Below are positions 43,839 through 51,761 of a stretch of 64,000 nt of DNA, one piece after another. Position numbers and translations under genes: made by a program. Each line of letters begins with the position of its first letter. Positions within the stretch are counted from its first letter, which is position 1. The notes beneath the pieces are model-generated. The model was not told where the DNA came from. It did not search any database and was given only the letters and a program-made list of their open reading frames with translations. This DNA is from Oligoflexia bacterium (GTDB lineage Bacteria > Bdellovibrionota_G > JANQFH01): positions 362,223-426,222 of the forward strand of contig JANQFH010000068.1 of NCBI GenBank assembly GCA_028277945.1, written 5' to 3'.

Positions 43839-45721
43839 TGCCTGAATCACTTTTGATATGCGCTCTCACTTCTTTCACTATTACTCTGCTGGCGACAGCT
43901 GCCATCGTTTTGATGACAAAACGTTGGAAGCTTGCTGCGCCAGTGATGGACGACAGATGGCACCGTGTACCAAAATCCCATTTTGGTGGCGTAGCGATTT
44001 TCATGGGTTGCCTCGCTGCCGTTTTACTTTTTGGGCAGCAACAGAACGAATGGCTCTCTATCACAGCGTGTGCCACCGCTATGTTCCTTCTCGGTTTACT
44101 CGACGACATCTTTGATCTGAAGGCTTACATCAAATTTATATATCAGATTGCTATCGCGTCCGCAGCGGCCAAACTTGGAGTGGTGGTAGCAGTATTTCAA
44201 GATCCGATTCTTGCCACTACGGTTTCAATCATTTGGATTGTTATGATCACCAATGCCTTTAATCTACTAGATAACATGGATGGGCTTGCTGGCGGTATTG
44301 CTTTAATCACCATTGCATCGTTTTTGGCACTTGATCTGATCCGAGGCAACACGGAGTTCATTGTTTTAGCCAGTGTTCTTATCGGTGCACTGGCAGCCTT
44401 TCTTATCTTCAATTTCCCTCCCGCGAAGATCTTTATGGGCGACAGTGGCGCGCTATTTGTTGGCTTTTTACTTTCGGTCTATAGTATTAAGGGAACCTGG
44501 CATCAGGCATCCAATTTGTTTCTTCTACTCGCTGCACCGCTGCTGCTATTGACAGTGCCCATTTTTGACACCATTGTGGTGAGTATTCAAAGGTTATTAC
44601 ACGGAAAACCTGTTAGCCAAGGTGGACGAGATCACAGTTCACATAGGCTTGTAGCGCACGGCTGGAGTGAGAGAGAAGCCATTCTTATCCTTTATGCGAT
44701 TGCCACCGTCTTTGGAGCAGTTGCGGTGCTCGGCTACGCGATGAATGTTTTTATCACGACTCTGATCGTGCTCCTGCTGGTGGTTTTCCTGTTGGTGCTA
44801 GGTCTTTTCCTGGGAGATGTTAAGGTCTACAAAGCAGACAACAATTCCGAAGTTACAGCCGAAAAGAAACACTTTATTCTATCGATTCCTTCCATATTAC
44901 ATAAACGGCGCCTTGTCGAAATCGTTATTGACACGATATTAATTGTAGCCGCTTATTTTAGCGCCCACCTCTTAAGATTTGAAGGTGCAATTTCTGGCTA
45001 CCATTGGAAAATCATACAAGAATCATTGCCAATTATTGTTCCTGTCAAGCTGCTAGCAATGTTGTTGTCGGGAATGTATGGCGGGGTTTGGAAGTATATC
45101 GATTTTTCTGATGTCCGTAAGATCATCACGAGTGTTGCTGTAGCGTCACTAGCCAGCGTTACCCTCTTGGTAGGCATGTATCGCTTTTCTGGATTTTCGC
45201 GATCGCTTTTCTTTATCGATTTTATGGTGTTGCTCTTGTTCATAATCGGTTTCAGGTTTCTGCTGCGATGGCTTAGGGAGTCCTTGTACGGCTTTTCGCC
45301 GCATGGCAAGCCAGTGCTCGTTGTTGGTGCGGGCGAGGCAGGGCAGTGGGTGCTTAACGAAATTCGCAAAGACAGGAATAATGCAACGTATCCCGTTGGT
45401 CTTATCGATGATGATCATTGGAAGCAGGGGAAGAAGCTGTACGGTGTGCAGGTCCTTGGCAAGCGTGAGGCGATTCCCGCGGTCGTTAAAGCTAAAGCCG
45501 TGGAAGAGATTATTTTGGCTGTGCCGTCGGCGAATCAACAAGAGCGCGCGGCTATCTTAAAGATCTGTAAAGCAACGGGTATTCCAATCAAGATTCTCGA
45601 ACGTATAACTAGCTGGTCATACTCGCCGGCAAGTCCTCTTGCTCAGCCTCAGTTGGATGGTAGGAGTAACGATAGTAGTAGTGATCCGTCAGACCCATTT
45701 GATCAGGAGAGACTCCATTAA
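43838..45721 (+). CDS. WecA/MraY-like glycosyl-1-phosphate transferase fused to a truncated CapD-like domain
   Basis: A 627-residue membrane protein. Residues 1-330 form a polyprenyl-phosphate glycosyl-1-phosphate transferase with LLGLLDDIFD, NAFNLLDNMDGLAGG and DHSSHRLVAHG. Residues about 365-590 match the N-terminal half of CapD/FlaA1-type sugar dehydratases: four helices, then a Rossmann segment (VLVVGAGEAGQWVL). The catalytic SDR domain that normally follows is missing. It probably starts glycan assembly on undecaprenyl phosphate, with the second part sensing a nucleotide or co-factor. The last 37 or so residues (Ser/Pro/Asp-rich) overlap the convergent wzc-like gene by 113 bases. Confidence 0.88.
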   Translation: MPESLLICALTSFTITLLATAAIVLMTKRWKLAAPVMDDRWHRVPKSHFGGVAIFMGCLAAVLLFGQQQNEWLSITACATAMFLLGLLDDIFDLKAYIKFIYQIAIASAAAKLGVVVAVFQDPILATTVSIIWIVMITNAFNLLDNMDGLAGGIALITIASFLALDLIRGNTEFIVLASVLIGALAAFLIFNFPPAKIFMGDSGALFVGFLLSVYSIKGTWHQASNLFLLLAAPLLLLTVPIFDTIVVSIQRLLHGKPVSQGGRDHSSHRLVAHGWSEREAILILYAIATVFGAVAVLGYAMNVFITTLIVLLLVVFLLVLGLFLGDVKVYKADNNSEVTAEKKHFILSIPSILHKRRLVEIVIDTILIVAAYFSAHLLRFEGAISGYHWKIIQESLPIIVPVKLLAMLLSGMYGGVWKYIDFSDVRKIITSVAVASLASVTLLVGMYRFSGFSRSLFFIDFMVLLLFIIGFRFLLRWLRESLYGFSPHGKPVLVVGAGEAGQWVLNEIRKDRNNATYPVGLIDDDHWKQGKKLYGVQVLGKREAIPAVVKAKAVEEIILAVPSANQQERAAILKICKATGIPIKILERITSWSYSPASPLAQPQLDGRSNDSSSDPSDPFDQERLH

Positions 45722-47741
45722 GAATAACACCAATGATATTCGCATTGATGTTGGTAAGCTTCGATTTGGCCTTGAGAACGAAGTTACGGTGCGGCCCTCC
45801 TGAGCGAATGACATAGATAACACCGTCCACCTGCTGAGAAAGAACGAGCGTGTCACTAATGGGGATTGTCGGACAGGCATCGATGATAATTTTATCATAG
45901 CGCTTCGCCAACGCTTTAAATACCTCTGTCAACGTCTCCGTGCTTAGCAGCTCGGCAGGATTCGGCGGAATAGGACCAGAAGGAATAATATCCAAGTTCT
46001 TAACTGATGTCCTATGGATAGCCTCATCGATATCAATGGCATTGATGAGCAGTGAGGAAAACCCTTTCTTATCCTTTATCTCAAAAGCCGCACTAACGGA
46101 TGGGCGTCTCAAGTCCGCATCGATGATCAGCACTTTCTGATCGAGTTGGGCTTGAGTAATAGCAAGATTCATGGATGTGGCTGTCTTACCCTCCTCAGGG
46201 CTCGTTGAGGTAATCAGAATAATCTTTTCCTGATTGGTGGAGGTCACAAAAGAGAGATTTGTGCGTATATTGCGGTACATCTCCGCCACCGTTGAGCCAG
46301 GTTTCTTTAATGGCACAAACTCAATCGTTTCAGGCTCCTCAACGCCTCTACCGTTTTCTGCGCTCTTTTTGCTGACTAGGGGCACGATACCAAGGAAGGC
46401 TTCGCTAAAGTCTCGTTCCACGTCATTTTGCGTCTTATAGGTGGCGTCTAGGTACTCTTGAACAAATGCGGCTGCAACACCAACAATCAGGCCAATCATC
46501 ACCGAGAGTATGAAATTGAGCTTGACTCGGGGAGATACAGGTCCGCCCGGGGGCTGGGCTCTGTCAATAATACGTATGTTGTTGCTCTTTACCAGTCCCG
46601 AGAGATCTGCCTCCTTTAATTTTTCGCTCAGCGCCTGGTAAAATCTGTCATTGATTAAGTTGGTCTGTCTAATTTTCTCCAATTCACTGCTAATTTTGTC
46701 AAACTCTAATATCTCCAGCTTGTTTTCTTCTAGTTCTTTGCGCACCCTATCTTCCTCAGCTTTTACCAAGAGGAAACGACTCTTTAACCGTTGAACTTCG
46801 TTCTCAACTTCCATAGAAATTTTCTTTTTAAGTTCCTCTAACTCCTTATTCACCCGTATCATCTCGGGATGCTTATGTTTATAACGGATGGAAAGGACTA
46901 GATGCTTTCTTTCTAGATCAATGTAATCACTCTTTAACTCCGTGAGTAAATCACTGGCGATAAAACCGAAGAGATCCTCGATGCTCTGTGAACCCTTCAC
47001 CATATACCTTAGTTTTGTATAGCGCGCCTCCAGTTTAATGCGTTCTCGAATCAGCTCGTTTAAGGTCTCGGTTAAAGCAGTGATATTGGTTACCATTAGA
47101 CTGCGGGGATTATCAATGGATACAATTTTGTGTTTTTCTCGAAATTCTTGTAGTTTGCGTTCAGAGGCCTCTGTTTGTTTCTTAAAAGACTGCATCTGCG
47201 CCGAAAGCCAGTTAACAGCTTGCTTGGCACCAATGAGCTTGCGATTGAGATTTTCTTCTACATAGACGTCGGCGATAGTGTCGCAGACACGCGTAATGTT
47301 GTCTTTATCAGAATCCATGTATCTGATGGCAACTAGGCGACTTTGATCGACGGGACTGACCTCAATGCCTGCACGTAGCCGGTTGACGTAGGCCTCCTCG
47401 TCATCGATGTTGGGTATCGCTGGCCAGATATTTCGTTCAATGACCGCCTTACTGACCTTGGAGAGGAGGGCATGGCTCTTGATAATCTTGTACTGGGTTT
47501 CATAGTATCGGCCTATAGACCACCAGTTAGTAGGGTTTACGCTCACTACTTCTTTGAAGAAGGCGACATCTGGAATTTCAGCGCCGATTTCCAGCACGGT
47601 TGCGGCAACGTATTTTTTCGGCTGGCTCCAAGTCAGCCACATGATAGTGACGACACAGGTACCGAGCACGGTGAGAATCAATCGTAGGTGACGTTTCAGA
47701 AATCGCAGTGAATCATGTATATTGAAATTCTGTAGGTTCAT
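45609..47741 (-). CDS. Wzc-like polysaccharide co-polymerase and tyrosine autokinase
   Basis: A 710-residue inner-membrane protein. Two membrane helices flank a long periplasmic coiled coil (Wzz domain, about 10-430). The cytosolic BY-kinase has Walker A ITSTSPEEGKTATSMNLA, Walker A' VLIIDADLRRPS and Walker B KIIIDACPT, and a C-terminal tyrosine cluster (HYYYRYSYHP) as the autophosphorylation tail. It sets chain length and gates export with Wza. The frame extends to 47786, but the ATG at 47741 avoids overlap with the upstream gene and has AAGG close by. The 3' end overlaps the convergent transferase fusion. Confidence 0.94.
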   Translation of the reverse strand: MNLQNFNIHDSLRFLKRHLRLILTVLGTCVVTIMWLTWSQPKKYVAATVLEIGAEIPDVAFFKEVVSVNPTNWWSIGRYYETQYKIIKSHALLSKVSKAVIERNIWPAIPNIDDEEAYVNRLRAGIEVSPVDQSRLVAIRYMDSDKDNITRVCDTIADVYVEENLNRKLIGAKQAVNWLSAQMQSFKKQTEASERKLQEFREKHKIVSIDNPRSLMVTNITALTETLNELIRERIKLEARYTKLRYMVKGSQSIEDLFGFIASDLLTELKSDYIDLERKHLVLSIRYKHKHPEMIRVNKELEELKKKISMEVENEVQRLKSRFLLVKAEEDRVRKELEENKLEILEFDKISSELEKIRQTNLINDRFYQALSEKLKEADLSGLVKSNNIRIIDRAQPPGGPVSPRVKLNFILSVMIGLIVGVAAAFVQEYLDATYKTQNDVERDFSEAFLGIVPLVSKKSAENGRGVEEPETIEFVPLKKPGSTVAEMYRNIRTNLSFVTSTNQEKIILITSTSPEEGKTATSMNLAITQAQLDQKVLIIDADLRRPSVSAAFEIKDKKGFSSLLINAIDIDEAIHRTSVKNLDIIPSGPIPPNPAELLSTETLTEVFKALAKRYDKIIIDACPTIPISDTLVLSQQVDGVIYVIRSGGPHRNFVLKAKSKLTNINANIIGVILNGVSPDQMGLTDHYYYRYSYHPTEAEQEDLPASMTS

Positions 47742-47751
47742 TGACCTTAAC

Positions 47752-48789
47752 CTAAAAGAAGCTCTCGGGAACGACAATGACGTCATTCGGGCGCAAGCCG
47801 ATATTTTCCGCCTTCTGATTCATAACCTTATCCAAACGTACTTTAATCTTGCTGCTCTTTCCGTCGGCAGTCTTACGAATGATATAAGTTGACTTTGTAG
47901 ATGCTGTTGGCGCGGGCCCGCCAGCCACACTAATGGCCTGCAAGATGGTCAGGTTGTCCTCGTATTGTACTGGTCCTGGTTTATTCACATGACCCAGTAC
48001 ATATATCTCATCACGTGTTGGAACGTTAATCACGTCTCCCGCTTCGATGAGGATATTTTTGTCCAGTTTTCCTCTACTGACGATGTCTGTATAATTTACA
48101 ACAATTGGCTGCTGTGTCGATGAATGCACTTTTGACTTTGTGGCTGGTGTACCATCTGCCTTTTGTTTTTGTTTCGTCTCGATCTTTTCTAATGGACTCT
48201 GCTTGTTTTTGTTGTCTTGTGTCACGTCTGACATCGCTACTTTGTTAGCAACACCAACGGTGGCATCAGCCAGTAGGGGAGATTGGTCTGGCGCCTTTTT
48301 GTTTGGTCGTACGATCAGTACGTTGCTACCGGCATCCTGAGTAAGGCCACCAGCCAGCGAGATGGCATCGAGAAGTCTAGTGTTGCCTTTCAGGATGTAA
48401 GAGCCGGGCTTCCGAACCGCACCAAAGATTTTTATTTTTTTACTTGAATACTCTTTGACAACTACATTAACCGAGGGACTGTTGATGAAATCCTTGCTAA
48501 GAATCGTAGTGAGATCTCTAGTAATTTCTCCAACCGTTTTGCTACCGACTTCTACGGTTTTCAAATAGCTGTAAAAGATCGAACCGTCTTCGCGAACGGT
48601 GAAGTTGCCGGTGAAATCAGGTTCTCCAGTTACGGTTATCTGCAGCACATCTCCCGGGCCAACACGATATGAGTTTTCCACGGCAGAGACCACCACGGAG
48701 TTCTGCAAAACGAGCAAACTGCAAAAGCATATTGCGCCAAGGATTTTCAAGTTGTTGTGGAAAAATAAGTGTTTAATAATATAAAACAA
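47752..48789 (-). CDS. Wza-type polysaccharide export protein
   Basis: A 345-residue exported protein. A signal peptide (ILGAICFCSLLVLQNSVVVSA) is followed by a poly-export domain (YRVGPGDVLQITVTGEPDFT) and two SLBB domains (IKIFGAVRKPGSYILKGNT and IYVLGHVNKPGPVQYEDN), separated by a Lys/Gln-rich insert at about 185-235 that is unusual. No clear lipobox is seen, unlike E. coli Wza. The start is TTG at 48789, with AAGGGAT upstream; no ATG fits. It directly precedes wzc, the usual order. Confidence 0.92.
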   Translation of the reverse strand: MFYIIKHLFFHNNLKILGAICFCSLLVLQNSVVVSAVENSYRVGPGDVLQITVTGEPDFTGNFTVREDGSIFYSYLKTVEVGSKTVGEITRDLTTILSKDFINSPSVNVVVKEYSSKKIKIFGAVRKPGSYILKGNTRLLDAISLAGGLTQDAGSNVLIVRPNKKAPDQSPLLADATVGVANKVAMSDVTQDNKNKQSPLEKIETKQKQKADGTPATKSKVHSSTQQPIVVNYTDIVSRGKLDKNILIEAGDVINVPTRDEIYVLGHVNKPGPVQYEDNLTILQAISVAGGPAPTASTKSTYIIRKTADGKSSKIKVRLDKVMNQKAENIGLRPNDVIVVPESFF

Positions 48790-48813
48790 TTGTATCCCTT
48801 TACGCTGAGGTTT

Positions 48814-50019
48814 TCAATAGGAAACCAAGACACCCAATAGCGCCGTATGCTGCTTAAAATCAGCGCTGTCGGCACCGCTCAACAGATCTACGGCGTTCGA
48901 ATCTCGCATTGCGTAGTTGTATTCGAGAAAGATTTCCATCCATTGCAGCAGTCCATAGGCACCTCGTAGGTTATTGCGTATGACCGTGTCATTGCGCTCA
49001 TCACCAGAAACCAGTGTCACAGGCCCACTGTAGTTAATGAAGTTGAGATCGCCATCAGAGCGGAACTTTAGTTTCTCCGTGTGTGATATCCACTCTATTT
49101 GGTATTTCAGTGCATTGATAGTCACAAAATTTGTGAACTGGGACTCCGTCACGCTTCTTTCATATCCGAGCTCGAATGCTGTGGATCGCCACTTGTACCG
49201 ACCTTTCGCAGTTGCAGTAAAGTTGTTTGCTGAGGGTCCGACGTCAAAACCGCTGTGGTTATAGCCGAGTGATAGAAGGATGCTGCTCTTGGTGGTTAGG
49301 CTGCCAACAATACCGAGCGTGGCCTCAAAGCTGTCCCCCTTGGTACGTATATTGGGGTCCTGCACGTCGGGAAAGCTGAGATGCGAGTATTGCAGGGAGC
49401 TGTTGAGTGCGGTTTTTGGTAAAAACCGAAAGAACGAAGATACGTTTACGGTCGAGCTAATCATGAGTTGATTCTGAAAGCTACTCAATGCATTAAGGTC
49501 TCCGGCAAAATCAAGAACGGTATTAGTGTACCGTAGACGGAATTCCATATCTTTGGATGGCGAAAAATAGGAGACTATAGCGCTTGCTTCGTTCTTTGCT
49601 CGCTCAAGGCGTTCGAGTATCTGCTCATCAGCAGGATCAGAGGTTAGATCAAACTTGTTGTCCGCCTCCAAGCTCCAGCGGTAAGATTTTAATTGCAAGT
49701 TGAAACGAGCGTGATGATTATCCGAGTTTTGTATATCGGTCTCAAGATACTGCAGACGTGAATAGTCATAAGATGTTTCTAACAGCAGGCGATTGCTAAC
49801 GCCTTTGAAGACAAAGCCTGGCCTTATTTCAAGAAGACCGTCGCTTGCCGGGGCCACCTCAGTAAATAGAGGGTTGCTGTCAATACCAGCAGCAAGCTTC
49901 ACGCTGGGAGAAAAGCGAAATTTTCCAAGGCGCAAACCTTTTTCGCGTGCGCGCACCTCGGGTGAGGTGACAATCCATATCACCAACAGAGCAGCAAGAA
50001 CTGTAGTATGCTTTTTCAT
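48814..50019 (-). CDS. Outer-membrane beta-barrel protein of the polysaccharide locus
   Basis: A 401-residue protein with a signal peptide (VLAALLVIWIVTSPEVRA) and a mature region of alternating polar and aromatic strands (RLLLETSYDYSRLQYLET, MEFRLRYTNTVLDFAG, TAKGRYKWRSTAFELGYER and more), ending in LLGVLVSY. The terminal aromatic residue is typical of barrel insertion signals. Such barrels accompany Wza-type export genes (EpsL-like). It lies upstream of the wza-like gene on the same strand and is probably the outer-membrane pore partner. Confidence 0.82.
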   Translation of the reverse strand: MKKHTTVLAALLVIWIVTSPEVRAREKGLRLGKFRFSPSVKLAAGIDSNPLFTEVAPASDGLLEIRPGFVFKGVSNRLLLETSYDYSRLQYLETDIQNSDNHHARFNLQLKSYRWSLEADNKFDLTSDPADEQILERLERAKNEASAIVSYFSPSKDMEFRLRYTNTVLDFAGDLNALSSFQNQLMISSTVNVSSFFRFLPKTALNSSLQYSHLSFPDVQDPNIRTKGDSFEATLGIVGSLTTKSSILLSLGYNHSGFDVGPSANNFTATAKGRYKWRSTAFELGYERSVTESQFTNFVTINALKYQIEWISHTEKLKFRSDGDLNFINYSGPVTLVSGDERNDTVIRNNLRGAYGLLQWMEIFLEYNYAMRDSNAVDLLSGADSADFKQHTALLGVLVSY

Positions 50020-50140
50020 CTACAACACAGCAATTGAAATCACGTCTTGTCGACGTTTCTGTTCGGCATCCGGTCGATCTTGCTGAGATGGTGGTTGCTG
50101 AATCCCCGCTTAGTCTAATGGGGGAGGATGCAATTGTTTG

Positions 50141-50731
50141 TTATCTGAACGGACTTGCAGCGGGAATTTCTGGAAAGCCAAAGTTGCTATTGGCATCGAC
50201 CAATTCGCTATCCTCTTCTGCAACAATCTCTTCAAAGTTGTCAGGCACCTGCAACTTAACAAGAGTTTGTTCTAAACTCCCTTCCTGATTGCATAGATAA
50301 ACTAAGCCAATTTCCCGCTTTTCTTTTCCTGGAAGGCGAATCTTAGTATTTCCGGCGGCTTGTTCTTGACGTCCTTGACACCAACAACGGAGCGACTGGG
50401 GTACAAGAGTTGTCGCACGTCTATGGGCGTAGAGTACGCGTTCACTGTACTTAACAGCATGTGTGCTTTCCCCTGTTGCCAACGATTTTTTGTATGCGGT
50501 CTCGGCACGGCTGCTCACGGACATAAGACCCTGCATACGCCGCAATTTTTCATCGAGACAGTTGACGACCTTAAGGCGTTTGGCCTTTTTGGCCTGTGAG
50601 CGCCACTGCCCAACACTGTTCTGGATGGATCGCATCTCATTCACCTGCTCCGTCACCGCATCGACATTGGCATCGGCAAACATCAGCGCAGGCCAAATAA
50701 GACAGAGTAAATACAGTCGTTTAATCGTAAT
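50141..50731 (-). CDS. Exported protein of unknown function, probably AUU-initiated
   Basis: About 196 residues. The first ATG in the frame (50683) has no ribosome site. Directly upstream in the same frame is a textbook signal peptide, KRLYLLCLIWPALMFADA, and between it and the in-frame TAA there is no ATG, GTG or TTG. The only candidates are ATT codons at 50731 and 50725, just after GAGGGGGG, so initiation at AUU is proposed. The mature protein is basic, with six Cys and helical N-terminal half (VNEMRSIQNSVGQWRSQAKK); no family is recognised. It heads the minus-strand barrel-wza-wzc cluster. A TATAAT on the minus strand at 50775-50770 may be its -10. Confidence 0.6.
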   Translation of the reverse strand: MTIKRLYLLCLIWPALMFADANVDAVTEQVNEMRSIQNSVGQWRSQAKKAKRLKVVNCLDEKLRRMQGLMSVSSRAETAYKKSLATGESTHAVKYSERVLYAHRRATTLVPQSLRCWCQGRQEQAAGNTKIRLPGKEKREIGLVYLCNQEGSLEQTLVKLQVPDNFEEIVAEEDSELVDANSNFGFPEIPAASPFR

Positions 50732-50825
50732 CCCCCCTCGCGGACAGATTTACAACCCTATCTTTACTAATTATATAGTACCTTATTAATAATAGTACCC
50801 TTTTATTTGTAAGTGTATTTAATTC

Positions 50826-50855
50826 TTAATAAAATTAATAGGTTATATATATAAT
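50826..50855 (+). promoter_or_regulatory. Candidate promoter of the PilZ gene
   Basis: TTAATA (50826-50831) and a consensus TATAAT (50850-50855) are 18 bases apart in a very AT-rich divergent region (50744-50880). The leader of about 95 bases contains a GGTCGG...CCGACC hairpin. Confidence 0.35.
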
Positions 50856-50954
50856 ATTGGTGTCGATAGGTCGGATTTACGGCCTGTTTTGATCCACCGA
50901 CCTGGCCTTGACCTGATGGGGCATCCAGGGTACCTGAGGAGCCGGAGGCGTGCA

Positions 50955-51287
50955 TTGAGTTCTAAGGCTTGGGATGGTCGTGAACGACGTTCGTCGAAAC
51001 GAGTGGCTGCTGTGGCTAAGATAGAGATTCGTGGCCAGTCGCCCCAGTTTTGTCATACCAAGGATTTGAGTAGTGGTGGTCTCTTCCTACTCTGTAACGA
51101 CCCACCAGAGATCGACACGATTCTCGATATGCAGATAGCTCTTCCTGGTGTAAAACCTGTGTTACCACTTCAGGGTCGGGTTGTACGTCGAGTCACTCAG
51201 GGAGAATGTGGCGTCGGCATTCAGTTTATCAATACTCCCACTGAATTTCATATGCTACTCGACGAAACAATTAAACGACTTGCATAA
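50955..51287 (+). CDS. PilZ-domain c-di-GMP receptor
   Basis: A 110-residue single-domain PilZ protein. The c-di-GMP motifs are complete: RSSKR (RxxxR) near residue 13 and DLSSGG (D/NxSxxG) near residue 38. Further features are LPLQGRVVRR and CGVGIQFIN. The frame is open from a TTG at 50889, but the TTG at 50955 is preferred because GGAGG at 50944-50948 is 6 bases away and the extra residues are not PilZ. It lies beside the polysaccharide locus and upstream of a TPR-like and a triple-FHA gene, suggesting an effector for the FHA-GGDEF cyclase. Confidence 0.9.
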   Translation: MSSKAWDGRERRSSKRVAAVAKIEIRGQSPQFCHTKDLSSGGLFLLCNDPPEIDTILDMQIALPGVKPVLPLQGRVVRRVTQGECGVGIQFINTPTEFHMLLDETIKRLA

Positions 51288-51309
51288 AGCAACCTAGTGC
51301 CCGTATAAT
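51280..51309 (+). promoter_or_regulatory. Promoter giving a leaderless transcript for the TPR-like gene
   Basis: TTGCAT (51280-51285, inside the end of the PilZ gene) and a consensus TATAAT (51304-51309) are 18 bases apart. The ATG at 51316 begins 6 bases after the -10, so the transcript would start at or next to the start codon. Confidence 0.55.
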
Positions 51310-51315
51310 TTTTAT

Positions 51316-51753
51316 ATGGGTCTACCGACGCTACAGGAAATCGTCTTACTAAAGTCTCAATCTCGACGATTGCAGCGTTATCTGCAAATTCTAATTACTG
51401 ATCCCGAAAATTCCCAACGTCTTGAGGCCAATAATCTACTAGGTGTTCATCTTTGGCATCAGGGCGAATTTTCAAATGCCATCATCACATTCAAAAAGAC
51501 CATAGGCATGGAACCTCACGGTGTAGAGGCTGTTTGGGCGATGAAGATGTTGAGCCATCTCTATCGCCGTTTGGGTTTGAAGGCAGAGAGAGCACGTATA
51601 GACCTAAAACGTTTGCAGGCCCTGAGACGATTACTCTATTACAGTGAGGAAGATGAGAAAGTTCGCTTTGCCTATCTGGAGCTTTTAAAAGAGTGTGACG
51701 ACCGAGATATTTTGGGGGACAAACCTGAAATTCATTTCGATTCCTTTTTCTAA
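51316..51753 (+). CDS. TPR-like protein of unknown function
   Basis: A 145-residue cytosolic helical protein. NLLGVHLWHQGEFSNAIITF and MKMLSHLYRRLGLKAERARI match the helix-turn-helix rhythm of tetratricopeptide repeats. No enzyme motif or membrane segment is present. There is no Shine-Dalgarno; a consensus -10 sits 6 bases before the ATG. It lies 8 bases upstream of the triple-FHA gene and 28 bases downstream of the PilZ gene, so the three may form a signalling module in which this is an adaptor. Confidence 0.75.
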   Translation: MGLPTLQEIVLLKSQSRRLQRYLQILITDPENSQRLEANNLLGVHLWHQGEFSNAIITFKKTIGMEPHGVEAVWAMKMLSHLYRRLGLKAERARIDLKRLQALRRLLYYSEEDEKVRFAYLELLKECDDRDILGDKPEIHFDSFF

Positions 51754-51761
51754 GACATCTC

